Under the pieces are notes generated by a model, which was not told the origin of the DNA, made no database searches, and worked only from the letters and a program-made list of their open reading frames with translations. Shown here one piece after another: positions 1 to 7,067 of a stretch of DNA of 7,810 nucleotides. The DNA comes from Bacillota bacterium (GTDB lineage Bacteria > Armatimonadota > Hebobacteria > Hebobacterales > Hebobacteraceae). Position 1 is the first letter of the stretch. Each line of letters starts with the position of its first letter. Position numbers and translations under genes: made by a program. The stretch covers positions 1-7,810 of the forward strand of contig DAOVEW010000031.1 in NCBI GenBank assembly GCA_030668755.1, written 5' to 3'.

Positions 1-1
1 A

Positions 2-1702
2 GTGGTCTGCGTCGCCGACTGGTTCTTCTTCCTCATCTTCTGGGAGTTCATGACTCTGTGCTCGTATTTCCTGGTGATCTTCGAGAAGGAGAACCCGGTC
101 AGCCTTCGCGCGGGTCTGAAGTATGTCGTGATGACCCACGCCGCCACCACCCTCATGTTGATCGCCATCATAGTCGTGTGGAAAACATCGCAGCCCCATT
201 CCTTCAGCTTCGCCGCGGCAAAGGAGGCATTCGCCCATCTCGCTGCCACCAAGCCCGCGCTGCTCCATGTGCTGCTCGCGTTGTGGTTCATCGGCTTCGC
301 CACCAAGGCGGGGGTGCTGCCCTTCGGTGACTGGCTGCCGGACGCGTACCCGGCGGCGCCGAGCGGGGCCTCCGCGGCGTTTGCCGGCAGCATGACGAAT
401 CTGGGGATCTACGGTCTGCTGCGCGTGTTTCTGGAGATACTGCCGGCGACCGAGTTCTATGCGATCTGGGGCATGGTAATAGCGCTGTTCGGAGCTGTAT
501 CCATGTTCGTCGCCACCATCACCGCGCTGGCTCAGGATGACTCAAAGCGGCTGCTGGCATTCCAGATGATTGGACAGATAGGCTATGTGCTGCTGGCGAT
601 AGGCACCGGCATCTATGTGCTTCCCACCCACCCGTTGGTAGGGATGCTGGCAATCATGGCTGCGGTCTTCCACCTTGTCAATGGCGCGTGCTATAAGCCG
701 TTGCTCTTCTTCAATGCTGGGTCCATTCTGCTGAGAAGCGGCCAGCGAAACCTGAACCGGGTGTGCGGGCTATCGGCGATAATGCCCGTGACGGCGCTTA
801 CTGCCGTTGTCGCCTCGTTCTCCATCGCGGGTATGCCACCGTTCAACGGTTTTGCCAGCAAGTGGGTCATCTATCACGTGACGATCCTCGGGGTGCCAGA
901 ATTGCCTGTCTTCCTGCTTCTGGGTATCGTGGCCCTGTTCATATCACTGGTTACGCTCGCGGCCTTCCTGAAGCTGCTGGGTGGGGCCTTTCTAGGGGAG
1001 TGCTTGCTGCCGGAGGAGAGGGCCAAGGCGGGAGACGTTCCCGCGTCGATGCAGTTCCCGCAGGTAGTTCTGGCCGCGCTCTGCGTGGGCTTTGGGCTGG
1101 TCCCGATGCTGCCGCTCGCCGCCATCTTCCGCGCGGTCAGAGCGCTTCCTGTCTTCGGTGCAGTGCCGAACCTCGAAAGCCTGCTGGGAAGCTCGTGGGC
1201 CGGGCTGCAGTTGTCCCTGTTCGGCGAGCAGACAACAGGGGTGTGGCTCCCACTTGCCGGGCTCGGTGCCCTCATTCTCGCTTTTCTCTTGGCGCACGCG
1301 GTCTCGCGGCTCGGTGCGGCGGAGCGGCGTCGGGTCAGCATGTGGCACTGCGGTACACTCCTCGACGGCGAGAGGGCGCACTACCTGGTAGTAGAGCCCA
1401 AGCATGACCCTGCCACCGCCGACTTCGAGGCCCGCTATCAGGCGCACGGCCTGTATGGGGCGTTCAAGGAGGCGTTCCGCAGCATCTATCCTACGATTCG
1501 GGTGCCGCGCGTGCCCTACCCGAAAGCGTTAATGTCCATCTTCGACGCAGACACCTGGCTCTTCCAGCCGCTGGTGCGGACGGGGGATTGGCTTACGCAG
1601 AGATTCAGCCGCACGCACTCAGGTGTGCCACAGCAGTATCTGATCTGGCAGTTGCTGGGCCTTGTGCTCGTGTTGGTCGTGCTGGCCCTTTGGGGCCGAT
1701 AG
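2..1702 (+). CDS. hyfB: Hydrogenase-4 subunit B-like (NuoL-type) ion-translocating membrane subunit, 5'-truncated
   Basis: This is the antiporter-like membrane subunit of a group 4 [NiFe] hydrogenase, thought to move H+ or Na+ when the peripheral arm transfers electrons. The frame is open to the left edge. The GTG at base 2 is not the real start, because the protein opens inside a transmembrane segment holding the family's TM5 Glu (fragment residue 15, in FWEFMTL). About 100 residues are probably missing compared with E. coli HyfB (672 aa). Visible landmarks are the TM7 Lys in TKAG (K102), the WLPDAYPAAPS loop, DDSKRLL (K182) and the SIAGMPPFNGFASKW segment (K287). A soluble C-terminal part with WHCG (448-451) follows, then a last membrane helix (about 541-564). 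These C-terminal parts are typical of HyfB/HycC rather than NuoM/NuoN. The Lys usual in TM8 appears as Asn (N133). The stop is 26 bases before hyfG. Identity to the HyfB/HycC/NuoL family is firm; exact subgroup is less certain. Confidence 0.93.
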   Translation: MVCVADWFFFLIFWEFMTLCSYFLVIFEKENPVSLRAGLKYVVMTHAATTLMLIAIIVVWKTSQPHSFSFAAAKEAFAHLAATKPALLHVLLALWFIGFATKAGVLPFGDWLPDAYPAAPSGASAAFAGSMTNLGIYGLLRVFLEILPATEFYAIWGMVIALFGAVSMFVATITALAQDDSKRLLAFQMIGQIGYVLLAIGTGIYVLPTHPLVGMLAIMAAVFHLVNGACYKPLLFFNAGSILLRSGQRNLNRVCGLSAIMPVTALTAVVASFSIAGMPPFNGFASKWVIYHVTILGVPELPVFLLLGIVALFISLVTLAAFLKLLGGAFLGECLLPEERAKAGDVPASMQFPQVVLAALCVGFGLVPMLPLAAIFRAVRALPVFGAVPNLESLLGSSWAGLQLSLFGEQTTGVWLPLAGLGALILAFLLAHAVSRLGAAERRRVSMWHCGTLLDGERAHYLVVEPKHDPATADFEARYQAHGLYGAFKEAFRSIYPTIRVPRVPYPKALMSIFDADTWLFQPLVRTGDWLTQRFSRTHSGVPQQYLIWQLLGLVLVLVVLALWGR

Positions 1703-1728
1703 GGTGAGGGGAAGGGAGGAAGGTTGAG

Positions 1729-3429
1729 ATGACGACTGCTGAGCTGATCCGGAGGCTGCGGGAGAGCTTCGGGCCGGCTATTCGGAGTGTCGCGGAGCCC
1801 GTTGCGGGCAAGGTCCGGGTGGCGGTGGCTCCAGAGGTGGTGGTGCGAGCTGCAAAGGCGCTGACGCAGGAGTACGACGCGCGTTTCCTGATCACGGCCG
1901 GGATTGACTCTCGGGAAGAACGCGGCTGCTTCGATGTAGACCACATTTTCTCGCTGGACAACGATAACATCTTCGTCATTCTGCGCGCCAGCGTGCCGGG
2001 TGACTCGCCAAAGGTGGCGGCCATCACCCCTGAGATACCCGCGGCCGGATGGGCGGAGCGGGAGCTGCAGGACCTCTTTGGCGTCAAAGCGGAGGGACAC
2101 CCGGATCCCCGACGCCTGATCCTGCCGGACGACTGGCCGGATGGCGTCTATCCGCTCCGAAAGGACGTCAAGTACGGCGACTGGCCGCCCGTCGGGGATG
2201 AAACCACGGACGCGCCCTATCCGTTCAAGCAGGCACCCGAGGGCACGTCGACGGTCGTCGTTGGGCCGTTCTTCCCGGTGCTGGAGGAGCCGGTCCAGCT
2301 TCGGCTCTTCGTGGACGGGGAACGTGTGGTGGACTGCGACTACCGCGGCTTCTACAACCACCGCGGAATCGAGAAGATGGGGGACAGCGAGCTGTCGTAC
2401 AACGAGATTCCCTTCATCGCGGAACGCATCTGCGGCATCTGCGGGTTCATCCACTCGAGCTGCTACTGCGAGACCGCGGAGGAGGCAATGGGGTTCAGGG
2501 CCCCGCGGCGGGCCCGCTACATCCGCGGGATAATGCTGGAACTGGAGCGCCTAGAGTCCCACCTCCTGTGGACGGGGATTGCAGGCCACATCCTGGGGTT
2601 CGACACCGTGCTCATGCAGACGTGGCGGATGCGGGAGCCCTTGATGTGGCTGTGTGAGAAGATCTCAGGCAACCGCAAGACATACGGGATGAACATCGTG
2701 GGCGGAGTGCGCCGCGACATCCCCAAGGAGCTTCACCCCGACATCTTGGGCGTGGTCGACAAGATAGAGCAGGAGTGGAGTCAACTGGTCAACGCGGTCG
2801 AGGGAGACACCACGCTTCGCGCTCGCCTCGTCGGCGTAGGCATGCTTCCGGAGGCCACTGCGCGGGCGATCGCGGTCGTGGGTCCGACTGCCCGCGGCTC
2901 CGACTTGCATATTGACGCTCGGGCCGACCATCCGTACGCCGCCTACGACGAGGTCCCCGCGAAAGTGATCACTCATCCGGGCTGCGACAACTGGGGACGG
3001 GTGCTGGTGCGGCTGCTGGAGACGCTGGAGTCCGTCCGGTGGATCCGAGAGGCTCTGAAGCAGATGCCGGATGGGCCCATCCTCTCCGATGAGATACCGG
3101 AGGAAATTCCGAGCGGCCAGTGGGGGGCATGCACGATCGAGGCGCCGCGGGGAGAGGCGATCCACTACGTGCTGACCGGAGGCGACAACCGACCGGCGCG
3201 GTGGCGGGTGCGAGCGCCAACGTATGCCAATCTCCAGGCGCTGCCGTCCATGATCAAGAACGAGACCATCGCGGACGTGCCGATCACGCTCGGAAGCATG
3301 GATCCCTGCTTCTCCTGCACGGAGCGGGTCGAGGTGATCAACGCACGCTCCGGCGAGTCGGATGTGATCAACCACGAGGAGCTGCTGGCGCGCTCGCGCG
3401 CGGCGACAGAGCGGCTCCGGCGACGCTGA
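1729..3429 (+). CDS. hyfG: [NiFe] hydrogenase large subunit, NuoC-NuoD fusion (HyfG/HycE-like)
   Basis: This is the catalytic subunit that reduces protons or oxidises H2 at a [NiFe] centre, on the cytoplasmic side of a membrane-bound complex. The 566 aa length is close to E. coli HycE (569 aa). Residues 1 to about 150 are a complex I 30-kDa (NuoC) domain, with ERELQDLFG (110-118) and PLRKD (142-146). From about 175 onward it is a NuoD/hydrogenase large-subunit domain. The first metal motif is RICGICGFIH, with C235, C238 and H242. The second is DPCFSCTER (525-533), with C527 and C530. All four nickel-site cysteines are therefore present, unlike NuoD or hydrogenase-related (Ehr) proteins. A 33-residue tail follows R533; E. 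coli HycE loses a 32-residue tail after the equivalent Arg through the HycI protease. Two more cysteines, C245 and C247, lie just after the first motif. The ATG start is supported by GGGAGG at 1714-1719, 9 bases upstream. Next gene starts 11 bases after the stop. Confidence 0.96.
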   Translation: MTTAELIRRLRESFGPAIRSVAEPVAGKVRVAVAPEVVVRAAKALTQEYDARFLITAGIDSREERGCFDVDHIFSLDNDNIFVILRASVPGDSPKVAAITPEIPAAGWAERELQDLFGVKAEGHPDPRRLILPDDWPDGVYPLRKDVKYGDWPPVGDETTDAPYPFKQAPEGTSTVVVGPFFPVLEEPVQLRLFVDGERVVDCDYRGFYNHRGIEKMGDSELSYNEIPFIAERICGICGFIHSSCYCETAEEAMGFRAPRRARYIRGIMLELERLESHLLWTGIAGHILGFDTVLMQTWRMREPLMWLCEKISGNRKTYGMNIVGGVRRDIPKELHPDILGVVDKIEQEWSQLVNAVEGDTTLRARLVGVGMLPEATARAIAVVGPTARGSDLHIDARADHPYAAYDEVPAKVITHPGCDNWGRVLVRLLETLESVRWIREALKQMPDGPILSDEIPEEIPSGQWGACTIEAPRGEAIHYVLTGGDNRPARWRVRAPTYANLQALPSMIKNETIADVPITLGSMDPCFSCTERVEVINARSGESDVINHEELLARSRAATERLRRR

Positions 3430-3434
3430 GGAGG
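3429..3434 (+). promoter_or_regulatory. Shine-Dalgarno site fixing the GTG start of hyfC
   Basis: A perfect AGGAGG begins at the last base of the hyfG stop codon and sits 6 bases before the GTG at 3441. It decides the hyfC start: the same frame stays open back to 3120, but that extension overlaps the conserved C-terminal part of hyfG and has no hydrogenase similarity. Confidence 0.8.
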
Positions 3435-3440
3435 CAGGCC

Positions 3441-4349
3441 GTGGCGAGGACGATTCTCGAGATCGCGCTGAGCCTGATCATCCTGATCGGACTGGCACCT
3501 CTGGCGGAGGGGCTCCTTCGCAAGCTGAAGGCGATAGTCCACTCGCGCCAGGGCCCTCCAGTGCTTCAGCCGTACATGGACATCGCAAAGCTGCTGGTGA
3601 AAGAGGACCTGTCCACCACCGACAACTGGATCTGGCGGATGGCGCCCGCTCTCTGCCTCGGCGCGACTATGGTGCTGGCCGTGCTCACTCCTCTGGGTGG
3701 TCCGCCGGCCTTCCGCATGGCGGGGGATGTCATTGTCTTCATTTACTTCGCATCCCTGGCCGCCGTCGCGGTCATCCTGGGTGGATTCGCTTCGGGAAAC
3801 CCCTATGCGTACGTGGGCGGCAGCCGCGAGATGATGATGATGCTGAGCGTGGAGCCTGTGATGACCGTCGCGCTCGCCGTGGGCGCGATCAAGGCTCATG
3901 CGCTGACCTTCGACGGTCTGATGTCGAGCCCGGCGGCGACCAGCGGCTCAATCTCGATGGTGGTCGCAGGCATCGCGTTCTTGCTTGCGCTCCAGGCGCA
4001 GGCCGGCAAGCTCCCGTTCGACATCGCAGAGGCCGATCAGGAGATCATGGGAGGCCCGTTCATCGAACGGAGCGGGCCCGGCCTTGCGCTCTTCCGGTGG
4101 GCGATGCACGCGCGGCTGATGATCTTCACCGCGGTGTTGGTGAGTGTCTTCGTACCGTGGCCAATCGTGGAGAACCTGGGTCTGAGCTTGGTGCTGACAC
4201 TGGCCAAGATGAGTATCGTGCTCGCCCTGGTCGGTGTCGTCGATGTTGTCAACCCAAGGCTGCGAATCGACCAGTCGATGGGATATTACGCTCGCATTGT
4301 GGTGTTCGTGTCGGTTGGCGCACTGGCGCTGGCAATTGTCGGGCACTGA
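3441..4349 (+). CDS. hyfC: Hydrogenase membrane anchor subunit, NuoH/HycD/HyfC-like
   Basis: This is the integral membrane subunit that docks the hydrogenase arm (HyfG, HyfI, HyfH) onto the membrane and forms the start of the proton path, like NuoH in complex I. The start is the GTG at 3441, giving 302 aa against about 307 for E. coli HycD. The N-terminal helix (about residues 3-22, rich in Ile and Leu) is followed by the loop RKLKAIVHSRQGPPVLQPY and DIAKLLVKED, a hallmark of the family. A second hallmark is the acidic loop LPFDIAEADQEIMGG (191-205) with D194, E197, D199 and E201, then PFIERSGPG. Several hydrophobic segments lie between and after these loops. The gene lies 11 bases after hyfG and 15 bases before hyfH. 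HycD, HyfC and CooK/EchB-type proteins are close relatives, so the symbol reflects the neighbours as well as the sequence. Confidence 0.94.
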   Translation: MARTILEIALSLIILIGLAPLAEGLLRKLKAIVHSRQGPPVLQPYMDIAKLLVKEDLSTTDNWIWRMAPALCLGATMVLAVLTPLGGPPAFRMAGDVIVFIYFASLAAVAVILGGFASGNPYAYVGGSREMMMMLSVEPVMTVALAVGAIKAHALTFDGLMSSPAATSGSISMVVAGIAFLLALQAQAGKLPFDIAEADQEIMGGPFIERSGPGLALFRWAMHARLMIFTAVLVSVFVPWPIVENLGLSLVLTLAKMSIVLALVGVVDVVNPRLRIDQSMGYYARIVVFVSVGALALAIVGH

Positions 4350-4364
4350 GGAAGGAAGGGCCGT

Positions 4365-4817
4365 ATGATCATAAGCAAGCTCAAGGAGGCGCTGATCTGC
4401 TTCAAGGCCGGGCGGGTCACTCTGCCCTATCCCTTCCAGCCACACGAGCCGGAGGGCGACTTCCGCGGCCAGCTTGTGGTGGATGTAGAGAAGTGCGTGG
4501 GCTGCGGCGGATGCGCCGAGGTGTGTCCTCCGCGATGCATTGAGATCAGCGACCCGAGCCACGACAAGCGCGTGATCGAGTTCTTCCTGGAGCGATGCAC
4601 CTACTGCGCGCGCTGTGTGGAGGTCTGCCCCGAGGATGCGATCACGGCGAGTAAGGAATACGAGACGGCCACGAACGACCGGAACGACATGCACATTCGC
4701 GTCGAAGTGTTCATGAGCACGTGCCGGCGGTGCGGTCGCTGCTATGAGCCGCCCACCCCGCTGGACCGCCTGACGGTCACCGGATTCCGTCCCCCGGTGG
4801 GAGAGGAGCAGCCGTGA
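4365..4817 (+). CDS. hyfH: Hydrogenase iron-sulfur subunit with two [4Fe-4S] ferredoxin motifs, NuoI/HycF/HyfH-like
   Basis: This is the electron-relay subunit that carries electrons between the donor and the small subunit HyfI. It is 150 aa, shorter than E. coli HycF (180 aa). It has two classical CxxCxxCxxxCP motifs: C44, C47, C50, C54 and C78, C81, C84, C88. Each binds one [4Fe-4S] cluster and the cross-pairing is typical of 8Fe ferredoxins. A third cysteine group, CRRCGRC (C120, C123, C126), lies near the C-terminus without a fourth Cys in the usual place; C58 is a further unpaired cysteine. E. coli HycF also has extra cysteines in its C-terminal region. No signal peptide or membrane segment is seen, so it should lie on the cytoplasmic face. 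The start ATG follows AGGAAGGAAGG (4349-4359). The stop overlaps the start of hyfE by four bases (GTGA). Confidence 0.94.
   Translation: MIISKLKEALICFKAGRVTLPYPFQPHEPEGDFRGQLVVDVEKCVGCGGCAEVCPPRCIEISDPSHDKRVIEFFLERCTYCARCVEVCPEDAITASKEYETATNDRNDMHIRVEVFMSTCRRCGRCYEPPTPLDRLTVTGFRPPVGEEQP
4801..4808 (+). promoter_or_regulatory. Shine-Dalgarno site for hyfE inside the end of hyfH, with GTGA stop-start overlap
   Basis: GAGAGGAG lies within the last codons of hyfH, 5 bases before the GTG at 4814. That GTG shares bases with the hyfH stop (GTGA, 4814-4817). The arrangement suggests translational coupling of hyfE to hyfH and fixes the hyfE start. Confidence 0.7.
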
Positions 4818-5479
4818 CCTACAACTTGCGGCTCATCGAAACTCTCAGCCTCATAATGATCATCACCTCGGTGGCCGCGGTGGAGAGCCACAACCTGAGG
4901 CGCGCCGCCACCGCCTACTGCATCCAGGCGCTCTTGATCTGCGGGCTCATTCTCGCCTTTGCGGTCGGCAACCCCGCGCTCTACATATGGGCGGCCGTGG
5001 CCCTGGCCACGAAGGCCATCATCACGCCCTGGCTGCTGCTCCATTACATCAGCCGTACGGGCGACGAGGAGGTTCGCGCCATCATCGGCTTCGGGCCCTC
5101 GGTTCTGCTCGCTTCGGCGCTGCTCATCGCGTCGTACAGCCTCACCCACCGTTACGTCCACTTCCTCGCCCCAACGCCGGAGGCGGCCCAGGGGGCCTTC
5201 CGGACGAACCTGGCCGTCAGCATGACAGTCTTCGCGCTCGGCCTCTATGCCATTCTCTCGCGCCGCGATGCCATAAAGACAGTTATTGGGCTCTGCCTGC
5301 TTGAGAACGCAATCCACCTCAGCCTGGTGAGTCTGGCGCCGGAGATGCGAGAGACGGCCCTCGTAGGTATCGCCACCGAGGTCGTCATCACGATCGCGCT
5401 TCTGCTGTACGTGATCGATGGCATTAGGCAAGAACTCGGCACGACCGATACCTTCGAGCTTTCGGAGCTTCACTGGTAG
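4814..5479 (+). CDS. hyfE: Hydrogenase-4 membrane subunit E (NuoK-like C-terminal half)
   Basis: This is a small integral membrane subunit of the ion-translocating arm. At 221 aa it matches the usual HyfE length (216 aa in E. coli). Residues about 5-160 are mostly hydrophobic segments and include the conserved-looking ATKAIITPWLL (K67). The C-terminal half resembles NuoK, with LGLYAILSRRDAIKTVIGL followed by LLENAIHLSLV. E164 in that segment matches the membrane-buried Glu that NuoK uses in proton transfer. In all, about six membrane helices can be seen. The start is a GTG overlapping the hyfH stop. The end lies 15 bases before hyfF, and AGGAG at 5483-5487 in that gap serves hyfF. HyfE occurs only in Hyf-like group 4 hydrogenases and related complexes, so its presence separates this cluster from Ech- and CooH-type enzymes and from plain complex I. 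Confidence 0.92.
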   Translation: MTYNLRLIETLSLIMIITSVAAVESHNLRRAATAYCIQALLICGLILAFAVGNPALYIWAAVALATKAIITPWLLLHYISRTGDEEVRAIIGFGPSVLLASALLIASYSLTHRYVHFLAPTPEAAQGAFRTNLAVSMTVFALGLYAILSRRDAIKTVIGLCLLENAIHLSLVSLAPEMRETALVGIATEVVITIALLLYVIDGIRQELGTTDTFELSELHW

Positions 5480-5494
5480 AAGAGGAGAAGGCGC

Positions 5495-7048
5495 ATGCAC
5501 GAAGTCCCGTCGGGCCTGCTGATAGCAATCTGCGTCGTTCCGGCCGCTCTGGCATTGGTCACATATCCGCTCGCGCGCGCCGCGCGGCCGCTGGGTCCGA
5601 TTCTCAATCTGCTCGGCGCGGTGCTCACGGCGGCGCTCGCCGTCCCGCTGGCCTTGGGTGCGATGCAAGGACAGGTGCTTGTGGCGGTCTCGCGGGAGCT
5701 TCGCGCCGACGCGCTGTCCGCACTGCTCGTGCTTGTCATCTCCTTCGTCAGCCTGGCCACCGCGGTGTATGCGTTCCCGTACATGCGCCTCGAACTGCTG
5801 CTGAACCGAGCCGGCCGCGACGCGGGCCCGGAGGCGCGCAGTAGGCGGCTGGCAACCTTCTACGCGCTCTCGCTTGCCTTCTTGGCGACAATGGTGTGGG
5901 CTTGCGTCACCAACAACATCATCATGCTCTACGTATCGGTCGAGGCGAGCACTATCGCGTCCGGGCTGCTGGTCGCCTTCTACTGGGACCGCCGGTCTCT
6001 GGAGGCTGGCTACAAGTACCTCCTGCTGCTCACGGTAGGCATTGCCTTCGCGCTGTTTGGCTGCGTCTTCCTCTATGCCTCGGCCGCCCCCTACGTGTCA
6101 GAGGCGGCCGGCGTGCGGGCGATGCTGATCAGCGACCTTCCACAGGTTGCCGTCCATATCCCGCGCGGGATAGCATTGCTGATAATGGGGTTCTTTATCG
6201 TTGGCTTCGGCACGAAGGCCGGCCTTGCTCCCTTCCACCCCTGGCTGCCCGACGCCCACGCCGAGGCCCCCAGCCCAGTGAGTGCGCTGCTTTCCGGTGT
6301 CATGATAAAGATGGCGATCTACGCGCTGGCGCGGACGCTCTCGATCTTCTTCCCAGTGGCGGCCTACCACCCGGTGTCTCTGTTCCTGGTCGTCCTGGCG
6401 GCATTCACGATGCTGCTCGGAGGTGTAATGTGTCTCGCCCAGGACGACCTAAAGCGGCTGCTTGCATATTCCTCCGTGAGTCAGATCGGGTATATCGCGA
6501 TGGCCATAGGGATCGTCGGTCTTGGTTTCGGCCAGACGACCGGATATCTCGCCGGCTATGGCGGCCTCTTCCACCTATTGAACCATGCACTCTCTAAGGC
6601 GGCTCTCTTCCTCGCCGTCGGAGCCATCATCTATACAACGGCGGGCCGGCGCATGAGCGAGCTGAGCGGACTGGCGCGGCGCATGCCGGTCACGGGCGTT
6701 GCCTTCTTCGTGGCGGCCTTCGCGATCTCGGGGATGCCGCCCTTCAACGGATTCTGGAGCAAGCTCACCATCTACATGGCTGCGGCAAAGGCCGAGCTTT
6801 GGTGGGCATTGGGCATCGCCATTGCCACCAGCTTGCTGACGCTGGTCGCCTTCGTGAGGGCCGGATACCGGGTGTTCTGGAGCGAGGGCGACGCTGACCT
6901 AGCGGAGGCCGAGCCCCGCGACGCGCCGGTCGCGATGCTGCTGCCAATGGGGGTGCTGGCGGGCCTCGGGGTTCTGATCGGGGTCTATCCGCAGAGCGGG
7001 TATCCGCTGCTGGACCCAGCCGCACGCGCGCTGGCCAGCATCTTCTGA
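5495..7048 (+). CDS. hyfF: Hydrogenase-4 subunit F-like (NuoN/NuoM-type) ion-translocating membrane subunit
   Basis: This is the second antiporter-like subunit of the membrane arm. It is complete at 517 aa (E. coli HyfF is 526 aa), with roughly 13-14 hydrophobic helices. All the charged residues expected for ion translocation are visible: Glu in TM5 (E150, in LYVSVEAST), Lys in TM7 (K241, in GFGTKAG), Lys in TM8 (K272, in GVMIKMAIY), DDLKRLLAYSS (K320) and GMPPFNGFWSK (K423). The loop reads PFHPWLPDAHAEAPSPVSA, close to the standard form, while HyfB in the same operon departs from it. The segment from about 100 to 120, with FYALSLAFLATM after it, and NNIIMLYVSVEAST look like HyfF rather than NuoM. 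The ATG has AGGAG 7 bases upstream. The stop lies 19 bases before hyfI. The family assignment is firm; whether it carries H+ or Na+ cannot be read from the sequence. Confidence 0.94.
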   Translation: MHEVPSGLLIAICVVPAALALVTYPLARAARPLGPILNLLGAVLTAALAVPLALGAMQGQVLVAVSRELRADALSALLVLVISFVSLATAVYAFPYMRLELLLNRAGRDAGPEARSRRLATFYALSLAFLATMVWACVTNNIIMLYVSVEASTIASGLLVAFYWDRRSLEAGYKYLLLLTVGIAFALFGCVFLYASAAPYVSEAAGVRAMLISDLPQVAVHIPRGIALLIMGFFIVGFGTKAGLAPFHPWLPDAHAEAPSPVSALLSGVMIKMAIYALARTLSIFFPVAAYHPVSLFLVVLAAFTMLLGGVMCLAQDDLKRLLAYSSVSQIGYIAMAIGIVGLGFGQTTGYLAGYGGLFHLLNHALSKAALFLAVGAIIYTTAGRRMSELSGLARRMPVTGVAFFVAAFAISGMPPFNGFWSKLTIYMAAAKAELWWALGIAIATSLLTLVAFVRAGYRVFWSEGDADLAEAEPRDAPVAMLLPMGVLAGLGVLIGVYPQSGYPLLDPAARALASIF

Positions 7049-7067
7049 GGCGATTTGGAGGAAGCCG

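Noticed and set aside
2..4. GTG at base 2 as the real start of hyfB
   Set aside because: The protein begins in the middle of the TM5 region of the family and has no upstream ribosome binding site visible, so the gene is cut by the window edge.
763..1407. 214-aa plus-strand frame inside hyfB
   Set aside because: It is out of frame with the HyfB membrane helices that are clearly conserved here, and its composition is Arg/Gly/Ala-rich, typical of a shadow frame.
1516..2454. Long minus-strand open frame (312 aa) across the end of hyfB and start of hyfG
   Set aside because: It is Asp/Arg/His-rich with no recognisable domain and lies opposite strongly conserved HyfG codons; long antisense frames are expected in GC-rich coding DNA.
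3120..3440. N-terminal extension of hyfC to the ATG at 3120
   Set aside because: It would overlap the conserved end of hyfG including DPCFSCTER. The extension has shadow-like composition, and a perfect AGGAGG sits 6 bases before the GTG at 3441.
4742..5668. Minus-strand 308-aa frame opposite hyfE
   Set aside because: It is a charged, low-complexity-like sequence (Arg, Gln, Glu, Asp) that mirrors the hydrophobic helices of HyfE on the other strand; no start signal or family features.
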